Part shown: positions 16,252 to 24,085 of the stretch, in pieces
How positions within the stretch are numbered: the first letter of the stretch is position 1
How the letters are laid out: every line of letters begins with the position of its first letter
DNA from: Firmicutes bacterium ADurb.Bin300
GTDB lineage: Bacteria; Bacillota; Clostridia; Oscillospirales; Acutalibacteraceae
Length of the DNA: 64,000 nt
Direction of reading: 5' to 3'
Assembly: GCA_002069015.1 (NCBI GenBank)
Contig: MWBL01000005.1
Coordinates: 1 to 64,000 of the forward strand
Notes under the pieces: generated by a model
The model's database searches: none
Told to the model about the DNA's origin: nothing
What the model saw: only the letters and a program-made list of their open reading frames with translations
Program-made: the position numbers and the translations under genes

Positions 16252-16770
16252 CTTGTTTTTCGAAACCTCTTGAAATTCTAAGCAAAATAGCTTATAATGT
16301 ATTCGGTTCCTGTTACACATTATCCACAGTAAAATTATTCTTGTTATCAACGTCGATAACAAATTGATAACAAGGGCGGTTTAACACAGGATAATACAGA
16401 TACATCGTGTATCAAAAAAATCAAGACTAACGAGAAGCAAAAATACATAAACAGAATTGTTTAGTCTTGGTTGAATGGGAGTAGATTATACGTCTGAAAT
16501 GTCATGAATGCAGGGTTTGTGGCGCTGAAACATCAGGACACTGTCGATATAATCGTCGGTGTCTTTTAGAACAATTTATGTTTTTCTTTAATGTGTGGTA
16601 TATATCGTAGTGGTAAATATGAGGAATTCAACACAAGTGTCTAAACCTGGCGTCTCAGGTTCAACAAATAAATCTTCAAGAGTCTTGAAAACAGCGGAAG
16701 AAGCTGTTAAAATATTGTTAGCGTAAGCTGGTACAAGCGTTAAAGAATAGGTGCGGGAGTAGAGCGGAAA
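16252..16770. other. Non-coding right end of the element and flank
   Basis: No gene with a convincing start. It contains a dyad TTGTTATC-AACGT-CGATAACAA followed by another TTGATAACAA (16341-16373), a GATACA-TCG-TGTATC palindrome (16399-16413), a long dyad CAAGACTAA/TTAGTCTTG (16422-16430 and 16461-16469) and the candidate attR. A 35-codon ORF (16619-16726) spans the candidate attR, and a start-less cysteine-rich frame runs at 16485-16610; either could be a remnant. Confidence 0.5.
16662..16675 (+). repeat. Candidate attR: right copy of 14-bp direct repeat
   Basis: CAACAAATAAATCT, identical to 7471-7484, about 100 bp before the next chromosomal gene. Confidence 0.45.
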
Positions 16771-18255
16771 ATGCTAAAGGGATTTGATATCGATTTATAT
16801 TTTGAGAAGCAATCTGAGCAGATTAAGAAAAGGATTGATGAATTCGGCGGAAAGCTTTATTTGGAGTTCGGCGGAAAGCTTTTCGACGATTATCACGCCT
16901 CCCGGGTGCTTCCGGGGTTCAAGCCCGACAGCAAGCTGCAAATGCTCCTGAAAATCAGGGACAGCGTTGAGCTGGTTGTAGTAATTAACGCGGGCGATAT
17001 CGAGAGTAATAAGATAAGGCGAGATCTCGGAATTTCATATGACAGTGACGTTCTCAGACTTATAGACGAATTCAGAAGCGTCGGACTTTATGTGGGGAGC
17101 GTAGTTATTGCTCAATACAGCGGTCAGGCTGTCGCATCCGTTTTTAGGGAAAAGCTCCGAATGCACGGAGTCAAGGTTTTTGTTCATTATCCTATTGAAG
17201 GATATCCCTATAATGTGTCAAAAATCGTCAGCGAGGACGGCTTCGGGAAGAACGACTATATAAGTACGGATCGTCCTCTGGTAGTTATGACGGCTCCGGG
17301 ACCGGGAAGCGGGAAAATGGCAACATGCCTTTCTCAGCTTTATCATGATAATTTAAGGGGGATAAAGGCAGGTTATGCCAAGTTTGAAACCTTCCCGATT
17401 TGGAACATTCCGCTCAAGCACCCTATTAATCTTGCCTATGAGGCGGCTACCGCCGACTTAAATGATGTAAATATGATAGACCCTTATCATCTTGAGGCTT
17501 ACGGGGAAAAGACCGTAAACTACAACCGCGACGTGGAGGTTTTTCCCGTTCTCAATATGATATTTGAAAAAATCGAAGGTAAAAGTCCCTACAAATCCCC
17601 GACCGATATGGGCGTGAATATGGCGGGCTATTGTATAAGTGATGACGAGGTTTGCTGCGATGCTTCCAAGGCGGAAATTATTCGCAGGTATTTTGCTGCC
17701 CTGTGCGACGCAAGAAACGACAAAAACTTAGAAGAAGCGGTTATAAAGATAGAGAGCCTTATGAATCAGGCGGGGATAAGCGTTGATTACAGAGCGGTTG
17801 TCAAGAAAGCTATAGAAAAAAGCGAAATGACCAACAATCAACCCGCAGTTGCTATTGAGCTTCAAAACGGGCAAATAGTGACGGGCAAGACCTCGGAGCT
17901 TTTGGGAGCTTCCTCGGCAGCGCTTTTAAATGCCCTTAAAAACATCAGCGGCCAAGCAGACGAGATAACACTTATCGACCCGAAAATCATAGAGCCTATT
18001 CAGGATTTAAAAACCCGCTTCCTCGGTAACAGAAATCCCCGACTTCATACAGACGAGGTTTTAATTGCGCTGTCTATGAGCGCTGCCACAAGTCAAAATG
18101 CCGCTCTTGCGTTTGCTGCCCTGCCGGCATTGGGCGGTTGTGAGGCTCACTCAACGGTTATGCTCTCGCAAGTGGACAGGGATGTTTACAGAAGACTCGG
18201 AATAAATCTTACGTGTGAGCCGCACTATGAAAGAAAGCAGCTGTATCATAAATAA
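16771..18255 (+). CDS. DUF1846 family protein
   Basis: A 494-aa protein matching the conserved Firmicutes family DUF1846: the opening FGGKLYLEFGGKLFDDYHASRVLPGF (residues 25-50), the nucleotide-like loop VVMTAPGPGSGKMATCLSQLYHD (about 172-194) and a C-terminal domain ending with HSTVMLSQVDRDVYRRLGINLTCEP. Function is not known; the GPGSGK loop suggests nucleotide or phosphate binding. Length is normal and the gene looks intact. It is the first chromosomal gene beyond the mobile element and is monocistronic, with its own terminator. The ribosome site is weak (GGGAGTAGAGCGGAAA). Confidence 0.88.
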   Translation: MLKGFDIDLYFEKQSEQIKKRIDEFGGKLYLEFGGKLFDDYHASRVLPGFKPDSKLQMLLKIRDSVELVVVINAGDIESNKIRRDLGISYDSDVLRLIDEFRSVGLYVGSVVIAQYSGQAVASVFREKLRMHGVKVFVHYPIEGYPYNVSKIVSEDGFGKNDYISTDRPLVVMTAPGPGSGKMATCLSQLYHDNLRGIKAGYAKFETFPIWNIPLKHPINLAYEAATADLNDVNMIDPYHLEAYGEKTVNYNRDVEVFPVLNMIFEKIEGKSPYKSPTDMGVNMAGYCISDDEVCCDASKAEIIRRYFAALCDARNDKNLEEAVIKIESLMNQAGISVDYRAVVKKAIEKSEMTNNQPAVAIELQNGQIVTGKTSELLGASSAALLNALKNISGQADEITLIDPKIIEPIQDLKTRFLGNRNPRLHTDEVLIALSMSAATSQNAALAFAALPALGGCEAHSTVMLSQVDRDVYRRLGINLTCEPHYERKQLYHK

Positions 18256-18277
18256 ATAGACTGTAGGCAGACAAATA

Positions 18278-18310
18278 AATCCGCATGCTTGTCTATAGCG
18301 TGCGGATTTT
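18278..18310 (+). terminator. Terminator of the DUF1846 gene
   Basis: Stem AATCCGCATGC / GCGTGCGGATT (one G-T mismatch pair) followed by TTTT, 23 bases past the stop. Confidence 0.75.
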
Positions 18311-18346
18311 CATGCTAAAAACCATCAAACAAATGCAAAGAATCTT

Positions 18347-18922
18347 TTAGTTATTCCTTTTTCGCAGCTTGATTTCGGGAAGAAGCAAATCGAAGGTATA
18401 TCCTATGGCTAATGCACCCGCAGCGGTAATTATCAGCTCCGGAATCATATACGATGCGTTATATACTACCGAATAATGCAGCACCGTCTGTGTTTCGGGT
18501 GCATAAGCACTCCAAATAGTGACGCCCGATATTATGTGGCACAAATATCTCATGAGCGATGAAGAAACAGAGCCAAATGCCAGCTCAAGAGCGGGCTTGT
18601 TTAAGCATTTTCTGAATATTCCCCCAAGCCCTAAAACGCCGAAGGCCGCTATATAATCCGAAAAAGCAAGTATTATCATCGCGCCTATACCACTCACATA
18701 GCTGAAATTTTTGGCACCGAGTATCATTTGTACCGCTCCCAAGACAATTCCTGTAATAAGTCCTTGCTTTGTGCCGTGGCGGTAAGCTATAAGGATAATC
18801 GGAAGCTGACTCATAAGTGTTACCGAACCGCCGAAAGGCAACTTGTACACGGCAAAAACGCTAAGGACGGTAGACAAGGCAATCATAACGGCACTTTCAA
18901 CAAGTATTCGTGTTTTGTTCAT
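18347..18922 (-). CDS. thiT: ECF transporter thiamine-binding S component ThiT
   Basis: A 191-aa, six-segment membrane protein that binds thiamine and docks with a shared energy-coupling module. Family marks include KLPFGGSVTLMSQLPIILIAYRHGTKQGL (about residues 27-55), the glycine-rich GIVLGAVQMILG segment and the YNASYMIPELIITAAGALAIGY end region. A TPP aptamer lies upstream on the same strand, which independently supports the thiamine assignment. The start codon, first ten codons and ribosome site lie within an exact 44-bp tandem duplication, so a short upstream ORF precedes this gene. The ECF ATPases and T component are not in the window. Confidence 0.93.
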   Translation of the reverse strand: MNKTRILVESAVMIALSTVLSVFAVYKLPFGGSVTLMSQLPIILIAYRHGTKQGLITGIVLGAVQMILGAKNFSYVSGIGAMIILAFSDYIAAFGVLGLGGIFRKCLNKPALELAFGSVSSSLMRYLCHIISGVTIWSAYAPETQTVLHYSVVYNASYMIPELIITAAGALAIGYTFDLLLPEIKLRKRNN

Positions 18923-18980
18923 TGTTGAGCCTCCTTACTTTCAACAAGTATTCGTGTTTTGTTCATTGTTGAGCCTCCTT
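18893..18980. repeat. Exact 2 x 44-bp tandem duplication over the thiT start
   Basis: 18893-18936 and 18937-18980 are identical. Each copy contains the ribosome site AAGGAGG, the ATG and the first codons of thiT. The unit is not a multiple of three, so the outer copy reads in a different frame from thiT. Confidence 0.97.
18919..18966 (-). CDS. Upstream ORF (15 aa) created by the duplication
   Basis: The outer copy of the duplication gives AAGGAGG-ATG followed by 15 codons (MNKTRILVESKEAQQ) and a TGA that overlaps the true thiT ATG as ATGA. It keeps a perfect ribosome site, so it is probably translated and coupled to thiT, but the peptide has no evident role. Confidence 0.5.
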   Translation of the reverse strand: MNKTRILVESKEAQQ

Positions 18981-18984
18981 CAAA

Positions 18985-19017
18985 ATTTAAATCGCCAAGC
19001 GAATGATGCTTGGCGAT
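18985..19017 (-). terminator. Riboswitch expression-platform terminator before thiT
   Basis: Ten-bp perfect stem ATCGCCAAGC / GCTTGGCGAT, followed on the minus strand by TTTAAATTTT. It lies between the TPP aptamer and thiT, as expected for attenuation when TPP is bound. Confidence 0.75.
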
Positions 19018-19039
19018 AAAAGTTTTGGAATTGTTCCAT

Positions 19040-19130
19040 ACTCCCTTCGTCGGCATTATCCGAATCAGGTTAAAGGGTCAAAGGCATAACAGCCTTTATC
19101 TCAGCCGATTTATATCAGCACCCCTGTATT
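19040..19130 (-). ncRNA. TPP (THI-element) riboswitch
   Basis: On the minus strand the aptamer shows CAGGGGTGC, then GGCTGAGA, ACCCTTTAACCTGAT, GGATAATGCCGACGAAGGGA, the hallmark conserved pieces of the thiamine pyrophosphate riboswitch in the right order. It controls thiT through the downstream hairpin. Confidence 0.95.
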
Positions 19131-19144
19131 CACTTGGCATTGCC

Positions 19145-19173
19145 ATGATAACATATAATCCGAAAGAACGCAA
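19145..19173 (-). promoter_or_regulatory. Probable promoter of the riboswitch-thiT transcript
   Basis: Minus strand TTGCGT (19173-19168), a 17-bp spacer and TATCAT (19150-19145), about 15 bases upstream of the aptamer. The -35 box is weak. Confidence 0.5.
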
Positions 19174-19179
19174 GACATT

Positions 19180-19603
19180 TTAAGCGTTAATTAAAAATCT
19201 TGAAAGAAAGTCCTTTGTCCTTTCCTTTTCCGGTTTGTTAAAGATTATTTTCGGGGGATTTATCTCATTCTGCTACCGTTCCCGCGCCCATGAACACGAC
19301 GCGGGTTGACACTTCCTTAGCAAAGGACATTTCATGTGTAACGACGAGCATGGTAAGCCCCGTGTTTACGGGATTTTTCATAACGGAAAGCACTTCGCCG
19401 ACCATCTCGGGGTCGAGGGCGCTTGTGGGCTCGTCAAAGAGGATTACCTCGGGACCCATTGACAGCGCTCTGGCTATTGCGACGCGCTGCTTCTGCCCAC
19501 CTGAGATTTGCTTAGGCTTCGCGTTTATAAACTGGAGCATTCCTACGGATTCGAGGTACTCTTTCGCCGTCCTCTCGGCATCGGTCCTGTTTTTCCTTAT
19601 CAC
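19180..19603 (-). pseudogene. Decayed polar amino acid ABC transporter ATPase (GlnQ type)
   Basis: Retains the ABC signature [15 protein letters not shown], Walker [21 protein letters not shown] and the switch [12 protein letters not shown]. The N-terminal ~110 residues with Walker A are missing. A stop follows GTVAE (19265); after a one-base frameshift the normal C-terminus continues (PPKIIFNKPEKERTKDFLSRF) to 19180. So it carries both a 5' deletion and a frameshift. No partner permease or binding protein remains nearby. Confidence 0.9.
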
Positions 19604-19650
19604 GATATTACATATAATGCAAGAGTTTTAAAAATTACTAAGGACCGAGC

Positions 19651-20385
19651 TTAGCCTTCCTTTCCCATTACGGCGAGGGGATTGACTCTTTCGCCGTTCA
19701 CGGTGATTTCAAAATGAAGGTGTTCTTCATTGTCCGCGCTTTCACAGGGAACCGTGTCGATATATCCTATGGTATCGCTTGCTTGAACAATATCCCCAAC
19801 CTCGGCACAGCCTTCCTGCGCCAGTCCGCAATAAAATGCTAACATCCCGTTGCCGTGGTCAACAACGGCAACCGTTCCATACAGCTCATCGCTGTATACA
19901 GAGGTTACCTTGCCCGGTGAAATGGCACAGACCCTGTCCCCCTTGACTGCGGCAAAGTCAATGGCGTTGTGTACTCGCCAGTCTTTCATAGTTGCACTGT
20001 AAACGGGAGCGGAGTTGCTGTATCCTTTGCATACTGTTTCGCCCACAGGCAGAGCAAAGCTGCCCTTATACGGGACACAGGCATTGAAAAGCGTAGTAGG
20101 GACTATTTCTGCGACCTTCGTGTTTTCTGTGACAGGGGGGCGCGTATCCGCAACGCCCGTTACCTGTTCATTAACATCGGCGGTTACGGGAGGCTCGGTT
20201 ATTATGGGAAAGGTAAAGCTGAAATCGGTGTACGAATAATCATCCTCAACAGACAGGCGCTCAAATTTATTATCAGAAATAAACTTTGTTATTAGGGCCA
20301 AAGTGAGTGCGAGCAGAATCAAAACGGTATAAAAGCTTTTCACATTCAAGTATTTGCCGGTTGGTTTATCTGATTTATCTTTCAT
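19651..20385 (-). CDS. Membrane-anchored M23 (LytM) peptidase, SpoIIQ-like
   Basis: A 244-aa protein with a short cytoplasmic N-terminus, one membrane segment (about residues 18-36), a proline/threonine-rich linker (about 60-95) and a C-terminal LytM domain. Zinc ligands are present: His and Asp in VHNAIDFAA (about 138-143) and HLHFE near residue 223. Clostridial SpoIIQ, which bridges forespore and mother cell with SpoIIIAH, has this size, topology and an intact HxH motif. A vegetative cell-wall endopeptidase is the alternative. ATG follows AAGGAGAAATATAT. Confidence 0.8.
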   Translation of the reverse strand: MKDKSDKPTGKYLNVKSFYTVLILLALTLALITKFISDNKFERLSVEDDYSYTDFSFTFPIITEPPVTADVNEQVTGVADTRPPVTENTKVAEIVPTTLFNACVPYKGSFALPVGETVCKGYSNSAPVYSATMKDWRVHNAIDFAAVKGDRVCAISPGKVTSVYSDELYGTVAVVDHGNGMLAFYCGLAQEGCAEVGDIVQASDTIGYIDTVPCESADNEEHLHFEITVNGERVNPLAVMGKEG

Positions 20386-20463
20386 ATATATTTCTCCTTA
20401 TATCTTTTAGCACTGTTATTCCCTCTTTTAGGGAATAATATACAAATTACAAAAGCTTTTAAA

Positions 20464-20494
20464 AGAAAAAAGGGCAGCCGAGCGACGGTTGCCC
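20464..20494 (-). terminator. Leftward terminator
   Basis: Nine-bp stem GGGCAGCCG / CGGTTGCCC (one G-T) followed on the minus strand by TTTTTT. It lies 190 bases after the acetyltransferase stop. The 20495-20683 interval holds no supported gene; a conserved-looking stretch around 20560-20620 on the minus strand could be a small RNA or microprotein. Confidence 0.7.
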
Positions 20495-20683
20495 ATTTTC
20501 CGCTTGTCATAATAATACGACAAACAAATCAGATTTACTTAGGTGTATCCACTTTTGCGGATTGTACCGTTAAGAATCAGGTGCGGTTCCATTACCGCCC
20601 GGTACAGGAAAACAATACCCAATATTTATGTACATAAAGTGGACTAATTGCTAAGAAAAAGGAATAAGAGTATTACAATTCTT

Positions 20684-21841
20684 TCAGAATCCTTTGTTGA
20701 AGTCGGTGCTTCTTGCGGGGAAAGCCTTTAGTAAGTCGGTAACATCACGCTTTTTCTCGAAGCCGTCAATATAAGAAAGCAAATTTTCAGAAAAGCCCTC
20801 TCCTGAGAGAAAAAGCTTTGCAGCGGCACACGCAGAAACAGAAAAATCATATTCCCCGTCTTCGGAGCGTGTAATAAGACCCTTTTTGTTTTCGTATTCG
20901 ACATTGAATATTCCCGAACAGGCAGGCACGGTATCAAGTGATAAAAAGGAAAATCTGCCGTATTCCCGGGGAAAAACAGTTGCATTAAGAACGCTTTCCA
21001 TATTGAGAATTCTTCCGGAATTCCCGGGGAAAGCTGTAATCGTAAACGCCCGCGGTTCTCCTATTACGCTTAAAACAGGCGTCGTGGCGGGAAGGCGGGT
21101 AAATTCAATATATTTTAGGTTGCCTTCATAGGTGCGCAGAAATCCGAGAAGCCCGAGAAGCGCCTGCTTGTCATAAAAATATATCTCATTTACGGCTAAA
21201 AGGCTTTGCGCCCTGTCTATCTTATAACTGATAAAGCCTCGCGCCTCGCCGTTTCTTTTATACATATAGGTATACTCGCATTTTGAGAACGGCTTGTGAT
21301 AAAAGTCTCCCTTCTCATTTCTGACGACAAGTAAATCGGTGGATTTTGCTATCTTGTTGTAAAGCTTAATCAGCTCTTCAACGTTGTTGTTCGAAACAAG
21401 CTCGACATCAAAGCATCTGTCAATACAAGACAAAGAGGAGATTTCCGCCCTTGCCTTTATATTCCATAGCACCGTATCATATCCGAACTTACGATAATAG
21501 ACGGTCGAAAAAGGGGATAAAAGACTAATATCCCAGGCTTGCCGGGCGCTCATTCTAAAAGCCTCATCAAAAAGAGCGCGAACCAAACCGCCTCGTCTGT
21601 ATTCGGGCTTTGTGGCAACACCTCCAATTCCAAGGCATTTAAGAGTAAGCTGCTTGAAATAAACCGGAAACGTTATGCACTCAAGATTTGACATAAGGGT
21701 TTTGTTGTCATCCGAAAATGCGCCCAAGAGTATTCCCTCGGGAAGGCTGTCGTCCGATTCGCCGACCTGCCAAATGAAGCAGGAGGAAGACACTTCATTA
21801 TGCTGCTGTATATCCTTTTCTTCAAGCCTTCTGATAATCAT
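20684..21841 (-). CDS. GNAT N-acetyltransferase (Eis-like)
   Basis: A 385-aa Eis-type acetyltransferase: N-terminal GNAT domain with the acetyl-CoA pyrophosphate loop IGGVATKPEYRRGGLVRALF (about residues 72-92), a second GNAT-like domain and a C-terminal SCP2-like region (about 280-385). The start ATG at 21841 overlaps the upstream stop as ATGA and is preceded by GAGGAAAG. Eis-like enzymes acetylate amines on aminoglycosides, peptides or metabolites; substrate here is unknown. Last gene of the leftward MFS/DUF4091 operon. Confidence 0.85.
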   Translation of the reverse strand: MIIRRLEEKDIQQHNEVSSSCFIWQVGESDDSLPEGILLGAFSDDNKTLMSNLECITFPVYFKQLTLKCLGIGGVATKPEYRRGGLVRALFDEAFRMSARQAWDISLLSPFSTVYYRKFGYDTVLWNIKARAEISSLSCIDRCFDVELVSNNNVEELIKLYNKIAKSTDLLVVRNEKGDFYHKPFSKCEYTYMYKRNGEARGFISYKIDRAQSLLAVNEIYFYDKQALLGLLGFLRTYEGNLKYIEFTRLPATTPVLSVIGEPRAFTITAFPGNSGRILNMESVLNATVFPREYGRFSFLSLDTVPACSGIFNVEYENKKGLITRSEDGEYDFSVSACAAAKLFLSGEGFSENLLSYIDGFEKKRDVTDLLKAFPARSTDFNKGF

Positions 21842-22335
21842 ATTAGCTTTCCTCTTTTTTGCCTGCTCCATCTTTCGCCCCAGCTGTTAGCCCATTTTTC
21901 ACAGTATAAAGAGTAATAAGACACATTATTTTTTTTGCGGTATTTAACACAGGGGGGAAAATTACACCAAATTGAAGAGGGTATACCGATTACAAGCCAA
22001 TAAAAAACCCCTAAAAGAAGGCATTGTATCGTATGACCGTACTCGTGAATTTTAGTGTCATGCTCCCAAGCCTTGTCCTTGCCCTCGCACATAAAAATGA
22101 AGATGCCTAACGAAACGCCGCCCCAATTGCCGGGGATATATGTAATTACAGAGTTACAGAATTTTTCGTGGCGGCGCCCCCTATAAGTAACAAGGAAAGC
22201 AAGTAAGCCTATTATGTTTACGGGCAGTCCCCATGTAAACTGCCAAAGAAAGAACATCAGTCGGTCAAAGCCCTTTGAGGCAACATGGCGGGGAGGCCTT
22301 TTAATATTGGAGCGTTTAGATTTCTTTTTAGCCAT
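21838..22335 (-). CDS. Putative membrane metalloprotease with HEYGH motif
   Basis: A 165-aa protein with a basic N-terminus (KKKSKRSNIKRPPRH), two or three hydrophobic segments and the gluzincin-type motif HEYGH (about residue 97) ahead of a hydrophobic stretch. A plausible third ligand glutamate lies in YCEKWANSWGE near residue 148. The HExxH...E-x-x-AN arrangement resembles minimal gluzincins. Family function is unknown; it may be an enzyme or an inactive relative. It begins four bases after the DUF4091 stop and overlaps the acetyltransferase, so it is part of that operon. Confidence 0.65.
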   Translation of the reverse strand: MAKKKSKRSNIKRPPRHVASKGFDRLMFFLWQFTWGLPVNIIGLLAFLVTYRGRRHEKFCNSVITYIPGNWGGVSLGIFIFMCEGKDKAWEHDTKIHEYGHTIQCLLLGVFYWLVIGIPSSIWCNFPPCVKYRKKNNVSYYSLYCEKWANSWGERWSRQKRGKLI

Positions 22336-22339
22336 TTCA

Positions 22340-23983
22340 TCACCCAATGGAAATTAATTGTTTTATTTCGGAATTTATTTCTTCCCTTTTTGCCGAGAAC
22401 CATTTTACGCTGTGCGGATACTCACTCATCGATAAAGGCGCGTCTAAATCCCTGTTCAGGACTTCAAGGGCATATCTTCTGGAGGACAGGCTTTCAAGAA
22501 GCTGTAAAGCCCTCATATCCTGAAGACCTTCGGCAAAAACCTCAAAGCGCAGAGAGTTAAGGGGCTTGCCGTCTTCGCCCGGATAAACCACAAATGCATC
22601 ACCGCCGGGGAAGCTTCCGCCTGCATCCGTTACCTTGTACGGGTCTATTTCTGATTTTGAATACTGAGAGTACCAGAAATTATACCCCCAATGAAGGAAG
22701 CCCTTAGCGTTGTAGCGATAAAGCTGAAAACCGAGAATTCTGTTTCTTAAAGAGGGCATTGCGAAGAAACGGTTTGGAACGAAATTTCTATGCTGACCGC
22801 AGCAGTAGTAGGTCCAAAAATCCTCTGTCTTGCCGTAAAACTCATCAGCCTCGGAGACATTCGGCACGGGGGTTTTTATAAGACCCTTTTTATAAAACTC
22901 AATATTTGAGAGCGCGTCAAAGGTATTGTATCCGGAAAAAAGCTCCTTAATGAGTTTGGCAGCCCTTCTGTAAGAGCCTATTTGATGAAGACTCGGCTCG
23001 TCTGAAACATGAAACCAGCATTTATCCTTAATATCCAGTTCTTCGATTTCTCTTTTCAGCTGCGGGGCGAGGGCGCCCAGGAAGGCGATATATGCTTTGC
23101 CGCCCGCCTTGGTGTCCCAGCCGAAGATTTTTTCCTCTTTTCCGTTAACCAGAGCCACGACCTTAGGCGCGGCAAATGCCCCCCACTGCGTAAAGAGATG
23201 TGATATTTCAAAAGCCTTAATGCCGCAATCTAAGCAAAGCTTAATATATTTTCTGAAATTTTCAAAACCGAAGCTGTAACTATCCTTCCCTTTCTTTACA
23301 ACGTCGACTAGCTGTACGGTGGGCCTTTCGCCGCCGACCTCCGTATCCAGGGGAGGGGTGAAAATCGGCGTAAGCAGCATATTGACCCCGTGATTTACAG
23401 CGTTCCTTATATAGTTTTCGGCAATCGTCCAATATTCGGGTGAAAACGGCTCTGCGCCGTATCTCGTGCAAAGGCAGTCGTTATGGAACCAGTTGGTATG
23501 AAGCAGAGTCTGCTCGGGCAGGACCGCGTCAATAACCTCCGCCGTAAAAATTTTCTTAATTTCGCTTTTGCCCGCCTTGAGCGTTACCGTAATTTTTTTG
23601 ACGCCCCCGCTGTTTACGCTTTCGGGCGATACCTTGAACCATACGGACGTCCATATATCGCGCTGTGACACACATTTGCCGTTATCGAGAGGGGAGAGCA
23701 AGTCGGGATACGCTTTGCGGTTTTTGTTTAAGAAATAACCGTCGCTGTCATCATAGCATGTTCTTCCGGCGGGAACGCTCTTTACGAGATACACCGAAAG
23801 CCCATCCCCGAAAGGTGAGCGGACGCTTATTTTAACGGTTTCCTCTGACGAAACCTCGGGCATAAAAGCGAGCTGAAACGAAAAGCCCTCGTTTTTCAGC
23901 ACGGATACGGACGCGCTCTCGCCGTAATTCGGCGCGCAGTCGGGAAAAACCTTGGCAAGAGAGGATAAGAGAACAGTCTTCAT
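22340..23983 (-). CDS. DUF4091 domain protein (putative glycoside hydrolase)
   Basis: A 547-aa protein with an N-terminal beta-rich domain (about 1-150) and a TIM-barrel-like domain resembling GH123-type N-acetylgalactosaminidases and DUF4091 proteins. Landmarks are WFHNDCLCTRYG, the HVSDEPS motif with acidic residues typical of the catalytic D-E pair (about residue 325), and the C-terminal GFLHWGYNFWYS and FEVFAEGLQDMRALQLLE motifs. No signal peptide is visible, so it would act on imported oligosaccharide, consistent with the MFS transporter gene just upstream. Start chosen at 23983 after GGAAAGGAC; in-frame ATGs at 23995 and 24028 are possible. Confidence 0.78.
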   Translation of the reverse strand: MKTVLLSSLAKVFPDCAPNYGESASVSVLKNEGFSFQLAFMPEVSSEETVKISVRSPFGDGLSVYLVKSVPAGRTCYDDSDGYFLNKNRKAYPDLLSPLDNGKCVSQRDIWTSVWFKVSPESVNSGGVKKITVTLKAGKSEIKKIFTAEVIDAVLPEQTLLHTNWFHNDCLCTRYGAEPFSPEYWTIAENYIRNAVNHGVNMLLTPIFTPPLDTEVGGERPTVQLVDVVKKGKDSYSFGFENFRKYIKLCLDCGIKAFEISHLFTQWGAFAAPKVVALVNGKEEKIFGWDTKAGGKAYIAFLGALAPQLKREIEELDIKDKCWFHVSDEPSLHQIGSYRRAAKLIKELFSGYNTFDALSNIEFYKKGLIKTPVPNVSEADEFYGKTEDFWTYYCCGQHRNFVPNRFFAMPSLRNRILGFQLYRYNAKGFLHWGYNFWYSQYSKSEIDPYKVTDAGGSFPGGDAFVVYPGEDGKPLNSLRFEVFAEGLQDMRALQLLESLSSRRYALEVLNRDLDAPLSMSEYPHSVKWFSAKREEINSEIKQLISIG

Positions 23984-24085
23984 AATAAAAATCATGTCCT
24001 TTCCGGGTTTTATGATCCGAAACAACATAAAACCTTATTAAAAACGCGGGTTAACCCGATGACCCGCAAGCGTCAGTCTGCCGCC

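Larger units (their letters stand above)
7471..16675. mobile_element. Integrative mobilizable element (about 9.2 kb) downstream of guaA
   Basis: A contiguous module of repressor, excisionase, tyrosine integrase, MobC-like protein, RepA-like ATPase, oriT region, MobV relaxase and TnpV, followed by a BlaI/M56 cargo pair. It has no type IV secretion genes, so it would be mobilised by a helper element. The boundaries given are those of a 14-bp exact direct repeat, CAACAAATAAATCT, at 7471-7484 and 16662-16675. An alternative is the 10-bp TTGATAACAA at 7387-7396 and 16364-16373. The element lies 150 bp past the guaA stop. All genes except the repressor read rightward. Confidence 0.6.

Noticed and set aside
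7307..16483. GAGTGGGAATA at the guaA end and GAATGGGAGTA at 16473 as att repeats, since the guaA 3' end is a known integration site
   Set aside because: Two mismatches in 11 bases, while an exact 14-bp repeat brackets the element.
16485..16610. Cysteine-rich open frame (KCHECRVCGAETSGHC)
   Set aside because: No start codon or ribosome site, preceded by a stop; kept only as a possible remnant.
16619..16726. 35-codon ORF spanning the candidate attR
   Set aside because: Weak ribosome site and no recognised family; not strong enough to call a gene.
16830..16890. Repeated FGGKL motif in the DUF1846 protein as a recent duplication
   Set aside because: The repeated motif appears to be a normal feature of the family.
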